From Streptomyces thermodiastaticus (GTDB lineage Bacteria; Actinomycetota; Actinomycetes; Streptomycetales; Streptomycetaceae), in the NCBI RefSeq assembly GCF_014656135.1, contig NZ_BNBV01000032.1, forward strand, positions 1 through 62,087: a stretch of DNA of 62,087 nt. Reading direction: 5' to 3'. The translations under genes and the position numbers were made by a program. Below the pieces are notes generated by a model. The model saw nothing but the letters and a program-made list of their open reading frames with translations, was not told the origin of the DNA and searched no databases. Below, in pieces: positions 34,124 through 43,531 of this stretch (position 1 is the stretch's first letter; the number at the start of each line of letters is the position of its first letter).

Positions 34124-37100
34124 GTGGGCATCCTGGACCGGTTCCGCGGCCGGGCACATGCCGAGGACGGCGCGGCACCCTCCGCGCCCGAGGCCACGGC
34201 ACCCGGCACCACTGCCGACGGCGCCCTGCCGCCGGACGGCGCCCCGGACCTGCCGGCCGGCGGGGTGCGCCCGGTGGTGCCCGAGGCCTGGCGGGGTCTG
34301 CCGCCGCTGCGGCGTGCGCTGGCCCAGGCCCGGGGTCCGGTCGCCGACTCCGGGTTCGGCGGGCGGCTGCCCACCTGGCAGAACCCGTCGTTCGTGGGCA
34401 CGGCCTCGCACGCCGTGCTGGACGGGCGGTCGGACACCGTCCTCGGCGGCCGGTCACCGCACCCGGTACCGGGCAGCCCGGTCCCGGGCCTGGAGCAGCC
34501 GGCGGCTCCCCTGCCCTCGTGGGTGCGGGAGCCCGCGGTGCAGCGCGCGCCGGCGGTTCCGCTGCGGTGGCTGGTGCCGGGGGACGTGCCGTCGCCCGCG
34601 GGCCGGGAACCGGGCGCGGGCGGCGGTGCCTCCGCGCGCCCGGCGACGCCCCGGACCGCGGCCGCCGGGGCCGGTCGTCCGGCGGCGGGTGCCTCCTCGG
34701 CGGGCGGTCCGTCGGGGGCTCCGTCGGGTCCCGGTGCTCTTTCGACGGGTGTTTCTTCGACGGGTGTTCCGGGGGCGCGCGGGTCGGTGGTCAGCGGGCC
34801 GGCGCGGCCCGGTCCGGCGTCCGCCGGCGCGCGGCCCGGCGGTCCCGTGCCGAACAGCCCGGTGCTCGACGTGGTGCGGGCGGACGGGCCGACGCCCGGT
34901 GCGGCGGCGGCACGCGCGGCTGCGGTGACCGGCCCGGGCCGCACCACCTCGGTGCAGAGGTCCGCACCCCGCACCACCGCGTCCGGCGACCCGGCGGGCT
35001 CGGGTGCGGGTGCCGCCGTGCCCCCGGCCACCGCCGCGCCCTCGGTGCGGCGAGCCGCGGACGCTGCGGGCCCGGTGGGATCCGTGGCACGCCAGTCGGC
35101 CGTTCCGGTCGTGTCGTTGCAGCCGCCCTCCGCCCCGGTGACCGTGGTGGAACCCGCGCTGCCCGTCTCCGGGCTCCGGCCGGCCCTCACGCCGCCCGGA
35201 GCCTCGGCCCGTCCGGCGACCCTCACACGGGCCGGGCGACAGGCCCCGGTCGTCCAGCGGCGTACGTTTCCCGTGTCCCGGCGGCAGGCGTCCGCGTCCC
35301 CGGACTTGGCCGGCGCACGCGGGGCCGAGCAGGCGTCCGAGGGAGCCGAACCGGCCGGCGCGGCGCGCCCTGCGCCGTCGCCCGCCTCCCCCGCGCCGAG
35401 CGCTGTCGAGGAAACCGCGACGCCGGGCACGGCTCACACCTCCGACACCGGCACACCGTCACCGTCGACGCCCGGCCGCACGGCGTCGGCGGACGCCTCC
35501 GGTCCTGCTGCGCCGTCGATGCCGCCGTCCCAGGGGTCGCCGTCCCAGGGGTCGCCGTCCGTGCGGAGGAGCGTCCCGGAGTCCTCGGACGAGACGCGCC
35601 CCGGTCACGGCCCATCCGCGGGGCAGGACGGCGGTACGGGCGAGCCCGCTGTCCCGGACGGATCCGCATCCGTCGCGGCTGCCGGCTCGTCACCCACCGG
35701 CACGTCACCGACGAACACCTCACACACGAACACGGCACACACGAACACGGCACACACCAGGACCGTACGGACGAACGCCGCACCGGCGAAGGCCGCACGA
35801 GCGGACACCAGCCGGACGGCCGCCACGCACACGGCCGCTCAGCACAGCGTCCGGTCCGCCGAAACCCCCGTGCAGCGAGCGGCGGCACGCACCGAAGGAC
35901 CCACCGCTCCCGCCGCGGCCCCGGCACCGACGGCACCGGACGGGCGGCGCGACGCGACCGGCCACGCCGCCCGCCCGGGTATCGGCGCCCCGCTGCCGTC
36001 GCACCCCGCACAGCCCGCACCCTCCGTGCAACGCACCCCGCTCACCCACCCCGTGCACAGCGCACCGTCCCCACGCTCCGCACAGCCGGTACGGCCTGCC
36101 CGGGCCGGCGGTCCGCAGACATCCGACGCGTCGAGCACCGCGGGCGCATCCGCCCGTCCGGCCCCGTCCCCGTCCGGGCGGCCGGACCCGCGCAGCCTGC
36201 CCGTACCCCCGGCGGCGGAAGAACGTCCTTCCGCCGGCAGCGAGCCGTTGCCCTCCGCCTCCTCCCCCGCCGCACCCGCACTGCCGGCTGCGCCGGACAG
36301 CGCACGCACCTCCGAGCAGCCGCCACGGCCGGAGACCGCCTCCCGGTCCGTCCCGCACACAATCACCGGCAACACCAACTCCCCAAGCGCCCACGGCGAT
36401 ACACACTCCGCCACCGTGCAGCGCGCGTCCGCGACCGACGGCACCAGAACCGCACAGGTCCGTGCTCCCCTCGCGGCCCGTGCGCCTCGTGGTCCTCTCG
36501 GTGCGCCCCTGACCGAGGCACCCGCCGACACCACGCCCCTGTCCGGCCCCCTGGTCCGGGCGGGCCGCACACCCGGGACACCGCCGGCCACGCCCTCGCT
36601 CCCGGCCGTCCCGGTACCGTCCACCACGGGACCGGCACCCGCCGACGCCTCTGCCACCGCGGGACCGGCACCCGCCCACACCCCGTCCACCGCGGGACCG
36701 GCACCCGCCGACGCCTCTGCCACCGCGGCGACGGCGCGCACCGACGCCCTGCCCGTCGTGCAGCGTGCCGTCCGGCCGGCAGCGCCCGCGATCTCCCCGT
36801 CGGCCCCGTCACTCCCGTCGTCCTCCGCCCCGGCGGCCCAGGCGCCCTCGGCGACGGCCGGCCCCACCCCGGCCGCTCCCGTCACTCCCCTGCCGGCCGC
36901 TCCCGGCGCTTTTCTGCCGGTCGCCCCCGCCACGTCTTGGCCGGTCGCCCGGCGCACCGCCCGGCCGAACGGTCCCGCGCCGGCCGTGAAACCGGCCACG
37001 GGCGCCCTCCCCACCCCGGCGGCCACCGCGGCCACCACGCCCCCCACACCCACCACGGCCACCCCCGCACGGCCGCCCGCACCCACCACGCCCTCCGCAC

Positions 37101-37399
37101 CGCCGGTCGTCCAGCGCGCCTCCTCTCCGGCCCTGCCACCGGCGCCGCCCCGGCCGCCCGCGCCTCCCGTCGGCCGGCCCACCACGGCGGCCACCCCGGC
37201 CACCCCCGCCTCCGCGTCCGCCGCGGCCGCCGCCGAGCACCCGGAGCCGCAGCCCGGGGCGTTCGACCCTCGAGAGCTGAGCGACCACCAGCTCGACGAG
37301 CTCGCGCACCGGATCATCGGCCGGATCACCCGGCTGGTCCGCACCGAGCTGCGCATGGACCGCGAACGGATCGGCCGGCTGCGCGACCCCCGCCGCTGA
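34124..37399 (+). CDS. Long disordered Ala/Pro/Ser-rich CIS protein with VQR motifs
   Basis: A 1091-residue protein between the two tube genes. The first 100 residues are partly ordered (GILDRFRGRA, LPPLRRALAQARGPVADSGF, GGRLPTWQNPSFVG). The next 900 are low-complexity Ala/Pro/Thr/Ser, broken by eight VQR triplets (for example EPAVQRAP, APVVQRRT, PPVVQRAS) and by coding tandem repeats. The last 45 residues form a helix: DPRELSDHQLDELAHRIIGR and then ITRLVRTELRMDRERIGRL. It has no hydrophobic segment. GTG 34124 has GGAGG seven bases upstream. It occupies a place where no canonical tape-measure gene is found, and might scaffold the tube or hold cargo; both are inference. Confidence 0.7.
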   Translation: MGILDRFRGRAHAEDGAAPSAPEATAPGTTADGALPPDGAPDLPAGGVRPVVPEAWRGLPPLRRALAQARGPVADSGFGGRLPTWQNPSFVGTASHAVLDGRSDTVLGGRSPHPVPGSPVPGLEQPAAPLPSWVREPAVQRAPAVPLRWLVPGDVPSPAGREPGAGGGASARPATPRTAAAGAGRPAAGASSAGGPSGAPSGPGALSTGVSSTGVPGARGSVVSGPARPGPASAGARPGGPVPNSPVLDVVRADGPTPGAAAARAAAVTGPGRTTSVQRSAPRTTASGDPAGSGAGAAVPPATAAPSVRRAADAAGPVGSVARQSAVPVVSLQPPSAPVTVVEPALPVSGLRPALTPPGASARPATLTRAGRQAPVVQRRTFPVSRRQASASPDLAGARGAEQASEGAEPAGAARPAPSPASPAPSAVEETATPGTAHTSDTGTPSPSTPGRTASADASGPAAPSMPPSQGSPSQGSPSVRRSVPESSDETRPGHGPSAGQDGGTGEPAVPDGSASVAAAGSSPTGTSPTNTSHTNTAHTNTAHTRTVRTNAAPAKAARADTSRTAATHTAAQHSVRSAETPVQRAAARTEGPTAPAAAPAPTAPDGRRDATGHAARPGIGAPLPSHPAQPAPSVQRTPLTHPVHSAPSPRSAQPVRPARAGGPQTSDASSTAGASARPAPSPSGRPDPRSLPVPPAAEERPSAGSEPLPSASSPAAPALPAAPDSARTSEQPPRPETASRSVPHTITGNTNSPSAHGDTHSATVQRASATDGTRTAQVRAPLAARAPRGPLGAPLTEAPADTTPLSGPLVRAGRTPGTPPATPSLPAVPVPSTTGPAPADASATAGPAPAHTPSTAGPAPADASATAATARTDALPVVQRAVRPAAPAISPSAPSLPSSSAPAAQAPSATAGPTPAAPVTPLPAAPGAFLPVAPATSWPVARRTARPNGPAPAVKPATGALPTPAATAATTPPTPTTATPARPPAPTTPSAPPVVQRASSPALPPAPPRPPAPPVGRPTTAATPATPASASAAAAAEHPEPQPGAFDPRELSDHQLDELAHRIIGRITRLVRTELRMDRERIGRLRDPRR
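36621..36719 (+). repeat. Three 33-bp tandem repeats in the disordered CIS gene
   Basis: The unit encodes about TAGPAPADASA. Copies start at 36621, 36654 and 36687; the middle one differs at its 3' part. Shorter 15-bp direct repeats occur at 35526-35560 and 35725-35757 in the same gene. All keep the frame, so they change only length. Confidence 0.8.
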
Positions 37400-37450
37400 C
37401 CGGCACCCCACGACACCACCGACCCGCAACGACAGAAAGGCCCACCCGCG

Positions 37451-37873
37451 ATGTCCCGCCAGGACCCGGGCTCCACCATCTGGTTCAGCCTCAGCATCGA
37501 CGGCGAGAGCCTCGGCTACTTCAACGGCTGCGAGGGGCTGGCGTCCCAGGTGGAGATCGAGCAGCACCAGGAGGGCGGCAACAACGGCTTCGTCTGGCAG
37601 CTGCCGACCCGCGTCACCTTTTCCACCATCCGGCTGACCCGGCCGCTCACCCCGGACACCGCGAAGGTCGCCAAGTGGATCTCGTCCGTGCAGACGGGGA
37701 TCGAGCGGCCCACCGCGCAGATCGCGGCGCTGCGGGCCGACGGCTCCGAGGTGGCCCGCTGGGGGCTCATCGACGTGCTGCCGGTCCGCTGGACCGGGCC
37801 CACCCTCGACCCGGCCGCACCGGCCGTGGCGACGGAGGTGCTGGAGATCACCCACCACGGGTTCACGGACTGA
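37451..37873 (+). CDS. cis1b: CIS tube protein 2 (Pvc5/Pvc1-like)
   Basis: A 140-residue second gp19-like tube protein. Features: TIWFSLSIDGESLGYFNGCEGL at the start, WQLPTRVTFSTIRLTRPLTP and a final strand TEVLEITHHGF. It is about as long as tube protein 1 but clearly different in sequence. In Afp/PVC a separate tube protein (Afp5) joins the tube to the hub, and its position next to the LysM hub gene suggests the same here. ATG 37451 follows AAAGG. 17 bases separate it from the next gene. Confidence 0.9.
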   Translation: MSRQDPGSTIWFSLSIDGESLGYFNGCEGLASQVEIEQHQEGGNNGFVWQLPTRVTFSTIRLTRPLTPDTAKVAKWISSVQTGIERPTAQIAALRADGSEVARWGLIDVLPVRWTGPTLDPAAPAVATEVLEITHHGFTD

Positions 37874-37890
37874 GAGGGAGCCGACCGAGC

Positions 37891-38616
37891 ATGGCCCAGG
37901 GCAGCAGGGGCGGCGCCGGCAAGAGCCTGGTGCGCGCCACGCTCGCGATCCACGAACCGCCCACCGGCGACAGCACCGCTCCCGGCGGGCTGATCAGGAC
38001 GTTCGACTTCGATTTCAACCCGGCGCAGCTGTCGCTGTCCCGGCGTGCGCTGTGGAAATCCACGGCTGCGCAGATCGAACGGGACGGTGCGCTGCCGGAG
38101 TTCATGGGCTCCGAGCCGCGCGAGATGAGCCTGGAGATCTTCCTGGACTCCTCCGGCGACCCCACCAGCAACACCGTGCTGAAGAAGGTGGAGTCGCTGC
38201 TGAAGTGCTGCCAGGTGACGGAGCGCAGCATCGCCGCGAAGCAGCCGTCGCCGCCGTGGGTGGTGTTCCAGTGGGGGTCGTTCTCCACGGCCCGGTTCAC
38301 CGCCTACGTCAGCTCCGTTCAGGCCGGCTACACCCTGTTCGGCACGACCGGTGTGCCGATCCGGGCCACCTGCCGGCTGCAGCTGCACGAGATCCCCAGC
38401 CGGACCGAGGGGCAGAACCCGACGTCGGGTGCGCTGACCGCGCGCCGGGTGCACCGGGTGGTGGCCGGCGACTCGCTTCAGTCGCTGGCCTGGCGGGAGT
38501 ACGGCAGCGCCGCGGCCTGGCGTGCCATCGCCGAGGCCAACGGGATCGACGACCCGAGCCGTCTGCCCGCCGGCACCGAACTGGTGCTGCCGGCCGCGGA
38601 GGAGGTGCGCGTCTGA
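37891..38616 (+). CDS. cis7: CIS hub protein with LysM domain (Pvc7-like)
   Basis: A 241-residue protein. Residues about 15-175 are the CIS tube/hub domain (IRTFDFDFNPAQLSLSRRAL, EMSLEIFLDSSGDP, WVVFQWGSFSTARFTAYVSS, GVPIRATCRLQLHEIP). A LysM domain closes it (about 188-237: RVHRVVAGDSLQSLAWREYG, LPAGTELVLPAA). In Afp7/gp53 relatives the LysM clamps neighbouring baseplate proteins and does not bind peptidoglycan. ATG 37891 has GAGGGAG. Its stop overlaps the spike start (TGATG). Confidence 0.92.
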   Translation: MAQGSRGGAGKSLVRATLAIHEPPTGDSTAPGGLIRTFDFDFNPAQLSLSRRALWKSTAAQIERDGALPEFMGSEPREMSLEIFLDSSGDPTSNTVLKKVESLLKCCQVTERSIAAKQPSPPWVVFQWGSFSTARFTAYVSSVQAGYTLFGTTGVPIRATCRLQLHEIPSRTEGQNPTSGALTARRVHRVVAGDSLQSLAWREYGSAAAWRAIAEANGIDDPSRLPAGTELVLPAAEEVRV

Positions 38617-40523
38617 TGGTGCGGTCCGCGTTCTCCAGCGTCGTCGACGTGCGCATAGGCGGTGCCAAGCTGCCGCCCGAGTGGGCTCGCGCCCTCGTCG
38701 ACAGCTGGGTCGACCAGGGCGTCGGGGTGCCGGCCGCGTTCCGGCTGACCTTCCGCGACCCCTACCACAAGCTGCTGGAACGCCTGAACATCACCTTCGG
38801 CACGAAGGTGACCATCGCGCCGGTGGCCGACGGCCGGGGCGCCGGGGATCCGCTGCTGACCGGGGAGGTCACCGGTCTGGAGGCCGACTACGACGGCACG
38901 GGCAGCTTCACCGTGGTGCGCGGCTACGACCTCGGGCACCGGCTGCTGCGCCGACGCCGGGTGGCCGCCTACCGCAACCAGAGCGCGTCCGACATCGCCC
39001 GCAAGCTGGCCGCGCAGGACGGTGTGCCGGTGGGGCGGATCGAGTCGACGCGCACGGTCTACGAGTTCATCAGCCAGTCCAACGTCACCGACTGGGACTT
39101 CCTCGCGCGGCTCGCCGACGAGAACGAGATGGTGATGTCGGTCGACGCCGACGGGAAGCTGCAGTTCGTCCGGCCGAAGCCGTCCTCGGGGGCGCCCTCG
39201 CCCGACACCGACGGCGACAAGAGCCCGTTCGTGCTGCAGGCCGGGCACGACATCCTGCGGCTGCGGGCGGCGGTGACCGCCTCCGACCAGGTGGGCAGGG
39301 TGCAGGCGCGCGGCTGGGACGTCACCACGAAGAAGGAGCTGACCGCCACCGCGCCCGCCACCGCCAACCCGGGCATCCGGATCGGCACCACTCCGGGCGC
39401 GGCGGCCTCGGCGTTCGGGCAGGCCGCCCTGGTGGACACCGGCACGCCGTACGACAAGCAGAGCGAGGTGAAGAACGCCGCGGAGGCCCTCGCCGACGAC
39501 ATCACGTCGTCCTTCGCCGAGCTGGAGGTCGTCGCGCGCGGCAACCCCCGGCTGCGGCCGGGGATCCCGGTGGCGCTCGCGGACGTCGGTCTGCCCTTCG
39601 AGGGCAAGTACACCGTCACCTCGGTGCGGCACGTGTTCGGCGACGGCAGTCACTACGAGGCGTGGGTGACGGTCAGCGGCCGGCAGTGGCGTTCGCTGTA
39701 CGGGCTGACGTCCGGCGGCACGGACACCGCGCTGCGGCTGCCCAGTGTGGCCAACGCGGTGGTCACGGACGTCGACGACCCGCTCAAGCAGGGGCGGGTG
39801 CGGCTGCGGTTCCCGTGGCTGGACGACACCTACGTCAGCGACTGGACGCGGACGGTGCAGTGGGGCGGTCTCGACGGCGGCGGCATCTTCCCGCTGGACG
39901 TCAACGACGAGGTGCTGGTGGCCTTCGACCGGGGCGCCCTGGACCATCCGTTCGTCATCGGCGGCCTGTACAACGGCAAGGACCGGCCGACGCCGGTGCG
40001 GGACGTGCCGCTGCACGACGCCGTGCGGAAGAAGGCGAGCCGGCACACCCTGTCCGACCGGGACGGCAACCGGGTGGACCTGCTCAGCCAGAAGACCGGC
40101 GGCCGCAAGCAGGGGGTGCGGCTGGCGTCCGGGGACGGCCGGCTGACCATCACCCTGGACCGGACCAACACCGAGATCGTGGTGGACAGCCGGGGCGAGG
40201 TGACGATCAAGGGCAGCCGGTCGGTGTCGGTCGAGGCGGGCACCGACCTCACGCTCAGCGCGCGGCGCAGCCTGAGCCTGAAGAGCGGCGGCCCGCTGAG
40301 CATCGAGGGCGCCGGAATGGTGAACGTGCGGGCCGCGGGCGAGATCGGGGTGAACGCGGTGGGTGCCCTGAACCTGAGCGCCCTGGGCGCCGCGAATCTC
40401 ACCGGCGGGGGAACCGTGCAGATCACCTCGGCGGCCAACACGACGATCAAGGCGCCGACCACGCTGGTCGGTTCGCCCGTGTTCGGGGTCACCACGATCC
40501 CGGTGCCGATGGTGATCCCGTGA
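38616..40523 (+). CDS. cis8: CIS spike protein (VgrG/Pvc8-like)
   Basis: A 635-residue spike. It combines gp27-like hub domains (about 1-350: GEVTGLEADYDGTGSFTVV, YRNQSASDIARKLAAQDGV, SNVTDWDFLARLADENEM) with a gp5-like OB domain (about 375-470: NAVVTDVDDPLKQGRVRLRF, DEVLVAFDRGALDHPFVIGG) and a C-terminal beta-helix made of short repeats (about 525-625: KGSRSVSVEAGTDLTLSARR, LNLSALGAANLTGGGTVQI). No separate PAAR tip gene is found in the locus. ATG 38616 overlaps the LysM gene stop. Confidence 0.94.
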   Translation: MVRSAFSSVVDVRIGGAKLPPEWARALVDSWVDQGVGVPAAFRLTFRDPYHKLLERLNITFGTKVTIAPVADGRGAGDPLLTGEVTGLEADYDGTGSFTVVRGYDLGHRLLRRRRVAAYRNQSASDIARKLAAQDGVPVGRIESTRTVYEFISQSNVTDWDFLARLADENEMVMSVDADGKLQFVRPKPSSGAPSPDTDGDKSPFVLQAGHDILRLRAAVTASDQVGRVQARGWDVTTKKELTATAPATANPGIRIGTTPGAAASAFGQAALVDTGTPYDKQSEVKNAAEALADDITSSFAELEVVARGNPRLRPGIPVALADVGLPFEGKYTVTSVRHVFGDGSHYEAWVTVSGRQWRSLYGLTSGGTDTALRLPSVANAVVTDVDDPLKQGRVRLRFPWLDDTYVSDWTRTVQWGGLDGGGIFPLDVNDEVLVAFDRGALDHPFVIGGLYNGKDRPTPVRDVPLHDAVRKKASRHTLSDRDGNRVDLLSQKTGGRKQGVRLASGDGRLTITLDRTNTEIVVDSRGEVTIKGSRSVSVEAGTDLTLSARRSLSLKSGGPLSIEGAGMVNVRAAGEIGVNAVGALNLSALGAANLTGGGTVQITSAANTTIKAPTTLVGSPVFGVTTIPVPMVIP

Positions 40524-40554
40524 GCGGCGGCCCCGACAGGAAAGGGTGGTGGTG

Positions 40555-40998
40555 ATGGCCGAGCAGTTCGTCGGGTCCGGGTGGTCGTTCCCGTTGCGCA
40601 TCTCGCCGACCGGCGGGATCGCGCTGGTCAGCGGGGAACGCGAGATCGAGGAGGCGATCCGCCTGGTGCTGTCGACGGCGCCGGGCGAGCGGCCGATGCG
40701 GCCCGACTTCGGCTGCGCGATCCACGACCTGGTGTTCGCCCCGGTCAACGAGCAGACCGCGGGCCGCATCCAGCACGAGGTGTACGCCAGCCTGGACCGC
40801 TGGGAGCCGCGCATCGAGGTCGACGACGTCGAGGTGACGGCCAGCGCCGACCGCAGCGTCCTCTACATCGACGTGCGCTACTCGATCCGCGGCACCAACA
40901 ACCCCCGTTCCCTCGTCTTCCCGTTCTACGTCATTCCGTCCCACGACGAGCCGGACGGCCCCGGTGCGGCCGGCCCGGCCGAGGAAAGCGAACGCTGA
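40555..40998 (+). CDS. cis9: CIS baseplate gp25-like protein (Pvc9-like)
   Basis: A 147-residue protein of the gp25/GPW family, which starts sheath assembly at the baseplate. The diagnostic block is SGEREIEEAIRLVLSTAPGE followed by RPMRPDFGCAIHDLVF, with the gp25 motif around GERPMRPDFG. The end (GTNNPRSLVFPFYVIP) is the usual final strand plus a disordered tail. ATG 40555 has AGGAAAGG upstream. The stop overlaps the next start (TGATG). Confidence 0.94.
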   Translation: MAEQFVGSGWSFPLRISPTGGIALVSGEREIEEAIRLVLSTAPGERPMRPDFGCAIHDLVFAPVNEQTAGRIQHEVYASLDRWEPRIEVDDVEVTASADRSVLYIDVRYSIRGTNNPRSLVFPFYVIPSHDEPDGPGAAGPAEESER

Positions 40999-42956
40999 TG
41001 GCCCTGCCCTCCCCCCATCTCGACGACCGCCGTTTCCAGCAGTTCGTCGACGACGCCAAGCGCTACATCCAGCAGCGCGCCCCGGAGTGGACCGACCACA
41101 ACGTCTCCGACCCCGGCATCACCCTCGTGGAGACGGTCGCGCACATGGCCGACCAGATCGTCTACCGGCTCAACCGGGTGCCGGAGAAGAACCATCTGGC
41201 CTTCCTGGACCTGGTCGGGATCACCCTGTTCCCGCCGACGGCCGCCCGCACCGACGTCACGTTCTGGCTGTCGGCGCCGCAGGAGGAGGCGGTGACGGTG
41301 CCGGTGGGCACGGAGGTGGCCACCGTGCGCACCGAGACCGAGGAGGCGGTGGTCTTCGCCACGGAGCGTCATCTCACCGTCGTGCCCTGCCGACTGGAGC
41401 ATCTGCTGGTGCAGCACCGGGGCGAGCGGCCCGTGGAGCGCACCCACGACCTGGCCGACGGCAAGGACCTGCTGTGCTTCGCCGAGGCGCCCGCCCCCGG
41501 CGACTGCATGCTGCTCGGGCTGTCCGCGGCCGTGCCGCACTGCGCGGTCGCCCTGGAGCTGGACAGCCGGGTCGACGGTGTCGGTGTGGACCCGCGCCAG
41601 CCGCCGCTGGTGTGGGAGGCGTGGACGGCGGACGGCTGGAAGCCCTGCGAGGTCGACCGGGACGGCACCGGCGGCCTGAACCGGCCCGGCGAGGTGGTGC
41701 TGCACGTCCCCGGCGGGCATGTGCTGTCCCGCAACGCCGGGCAGGAGGCGGGCTGGCTCCGCTGCCGCGTCACCGAACCGCTGTCCGGCCAGCCGTTCTA
41801 CACCACTTCCCCCACGGTCCGGTCCGCCGAGGCGTTCACCATCGGCGGCACCACCACCGCGGTGCACGCCGAGACCGTGTACGACGAGGCGCTGGGCGAG
41901 TCCACCGGGCTGCCCGGGCAGCGGCTGCGGCTGGCGCACGCCCCCGTGGTCGGCGACGACCCGCCGCTGCTGCTGCAGACCGCCGAGCACGACGGCTGGG
42001 TGGACTGGCAGGTCGTGCCGGACTTCGCGGCCTCCGGCCCGGACGACCGGCACATCACCCTGGACGCCACGACCGGTGAGATCGCCTTCGGCCCGGCGGT
42101 GCGCGAACCCGACGGCACGCTGCGCCAGTACGGCAGGGTGGCGCCCAAGGGCGCTCCTATCCGGGCCCGCCGCTACCGCACCGGCGGCGGCCGGGCCGGC
42201 AATGTCGCGCGCGGCGCGGTGCAGGTGCTGCGCACCTCCATCCCGTACGTGTCCGAGGTCGTCAACCGGGAGGCGGCCCGCGGCGGTGTGGACGGGGAGA
42301 CGGTGGAGGAGGCCAAGGTCCGCGCTCCGATCACGCTGCGCGCGCAGGAGCGTGCGGTGACCCTGCGGGACTACGAGGAACTGGCCCGCCGCGCCGCCCC
42401 GGAGACGGCCCGCATCACCTGCCTGGAGGGCGAGGAGGACGAGCACGGGGCGTACGCGGTGCGGGTGCTGGTGGTGCCGCAGGCGGTACCGGACCCGGGC
42501 GGCCGGCTCCGCTTCGAGCAGCTGGTGCCGGGCGACGCGCTGCTGGAGCGCATCACGCGGCATCTGGACGAGCGCCGCCTGATCGGCACCCGGCTGGCGG
42601 TGGGGCCGCCGTACTACCAGGGGGTGACGGTGGTGGCGACGGTGCACGCCTTCCGCGGCGTGGACACCGACCGGGTGCGCCGGGAGGCGCTCGACGCGCT
42701 GTACCGGCACCTCGACCCGCTGACCGGCGGCGCGGACGGCACCGGGTGGCCGTTCGGGCGTCCCGTGCAGTCCGGTGAGGTGTTCGCGGTGCTGCAGCGG
42801 GTGCCGGGCGTGGAGCTGGTGGACGAGGTGGTGCTGCATCCGGCGGACCCGCTGACCGGCAAGCGGGGCGAGCCGACGGACCGCATCGACCTGTCCCGGC
42901 CCTCGCTGGTGTTCTCCTTCGACCACCGGGTGCGGGTCATCGGGGACGGTGCCTGA
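40998..42956 (+). CDS. cis11: CIS baseplate protein (Pvc11-like, gp6/J family)
   Basis: A 652-residue baseplate component. The N-terminal region LDDRRFQQFVDDAKRYIQQR and PEWTDHNVSDPGITLVETVA is highly typical of putative baseplate assembly proteins of injection systems, as are LNRVPEKNHLAFLDLVGITL and FPPTAARTDV. The C-terminal gp6/J-like half has TVEEAKVRAPITLRAQERAV, DYEELARRAAPETARITCLE and YYQGVTVVATVHAF. It should form the wedge ring with the next gene's product. Overlaps on both ends (TGATG, and position 42956 shared). Confidence 0.92.
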   Translation: MALPSPHLDDRRFQQFVDDAKRYIQQRAPEWTDHNVSDPGITLVETVAHMADQIVYRLNRVPEKNHLAFLDLVGITLFPPTAARTDVTFWLSAPQEEAVTVPVGTEVATVRTETEEAVVFATERHLTVVPCRLEHLLVQHRGERPVERTHDLADGKDLLCFAEAPAPGDCMLLGLSAAVPHCAVALELDSRVDGVGVDPRQPPLVWEAWTADGWKPCEVDRDGTGGLNRPGEVVLHVPGGHVLSRNAGQEAGWLRCRVTEPLSGQPFYTTSPTVRSAEAFTIGGTTTAVHAETVYDEALGESTGLPGQRLRLAHAPVVGDDPPLLLQTAEHDGWVDWQVVPDFAASGPDDRHITLDATTGEIAFGPAVREPDGTLRQYGRVAPKGAPIRARRYRTGGGRAGNVARGAVQVLRTSIPYVSEVVNREAARGGVDGETVEEAKVRAPITLRAQERAVTLRDYEELARRAAPETARITCLEGEEDEHGAYAVRVLVVPQAVPDPGGRLRFEQLVPGDALLERITRHLDERRLIGTRLAVGPPYYQGVTVVATVHAFRGVDTDRVRREALDALYRHLDPLTGGADGTGWPFGRPVQSGEVFAVLQRVPGVELVDEVVLHPADPLTGKRGEPTDRIDLSRPSLVFSFDHRVRVIGDGA

Positions 42957-43531
42957 TGCGCGGTTCCGTCGACGGGCTGGGTTCCTCGATGCCGCTGGGC
43001 ATGATGCTGCCCGCGGTGTTCGCCGACGACGACCTGGCGCAGCGGTTCGTCGCCGGGCTCGACGAGGTCCTCGCGCCGATCCTGAACGTCCTGGACTGCT
43101 CGGACACCTACTACCGGCCGTCGCTGGCCCCGCTGGACTTCGTGCGCTGGCTGGGCGGCTGGGTCGGCGCGGAGACCGACGGCGGCGAACCGGAGCCACT
43201 GCTGCGGGCGGCGGTGGCCGCGGCCGCGCGTCTGCACCGCATCCGCGGGACGCGGCGCGGGCTGTCGGAGGCGATCCGGCTGGCCTTCGGCGTGGAGCCG
43301 GAGATCAGCGAGAGCGGCGCCGCCGACTGGAGCGCCCGCCCGCTCGGCCCCATTCCCGGCGAGCCGCGTCCGCGCCTGCACGTGGTGCTGCGGCTGCCGC
43401 ATCCCACCGCCGCGGACCGGCACCGCCTGGAGACCCTCGTGGCCGCCGCCCGCCCCGCCCACATGCCGTACACGGTTCAGGTGATCGACGCCGAACCGGC
43501 CGTACCCGCCGAAAGGACCTCCGAGAGATGA
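42956..43531 (+). CDS. cis12: CIS baseplate/tail protein (Pvc12-like, gpI family)
   Basis: A 191-residue protein of the phage tail I-like family. Recognisable parts are LGMMLPAVFADDDLAQRFVA, GLDEVLAPILNVLDCSDTYY, RPSLAPLDFVRWLGGWVG and RIRGTRRGLSEAIRLAFGVE, which fit the short gp7/Afp12-type baseplate proteins of actinobacterial CIS. It is far shorter than Afp12 of Serratia. The start shares a base with the previous stop and its own stop overlaps the zinc-ribbon gene (ATGA). Confidence 0.85.
   Translation: MRGSVDGLGSSMPLGMMLPAVFADDDLAQRFVAGLDEVLAPILNVLDCSDTYYRPSLAPLDFVRWLGGWVGAETDGGEPEPLLRAAVAAAARLHRIRGTRRGLSEAIRLAFGVEPEISESGAADWSARPLGPIPGEPRPRLHVVLRLPHPTAADRHRLETLVAAARPAHMPYTVQVIDAEPAVPAERTSER

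Noticed and set aside
34519..38616. A very long plus-strand frame running through the disordered protein, tube 2 and the LysM gene
   Set aside because: It is a shifted frame over the first two genes; only the part from 37891 is real. Tube 2 and the disordered protein are clear in their own frames.
38616..40523. A type VI secretion system (VgrG with Hcp)
   Set aside because: There are no TssJLM membrane-complex, TssBC pair or ClpV genes; the single sheath, LysM hub and DUF4255/AAA genes fit the Afp/PVC-like CIS class, and the host is a single-membrane actinomycete.
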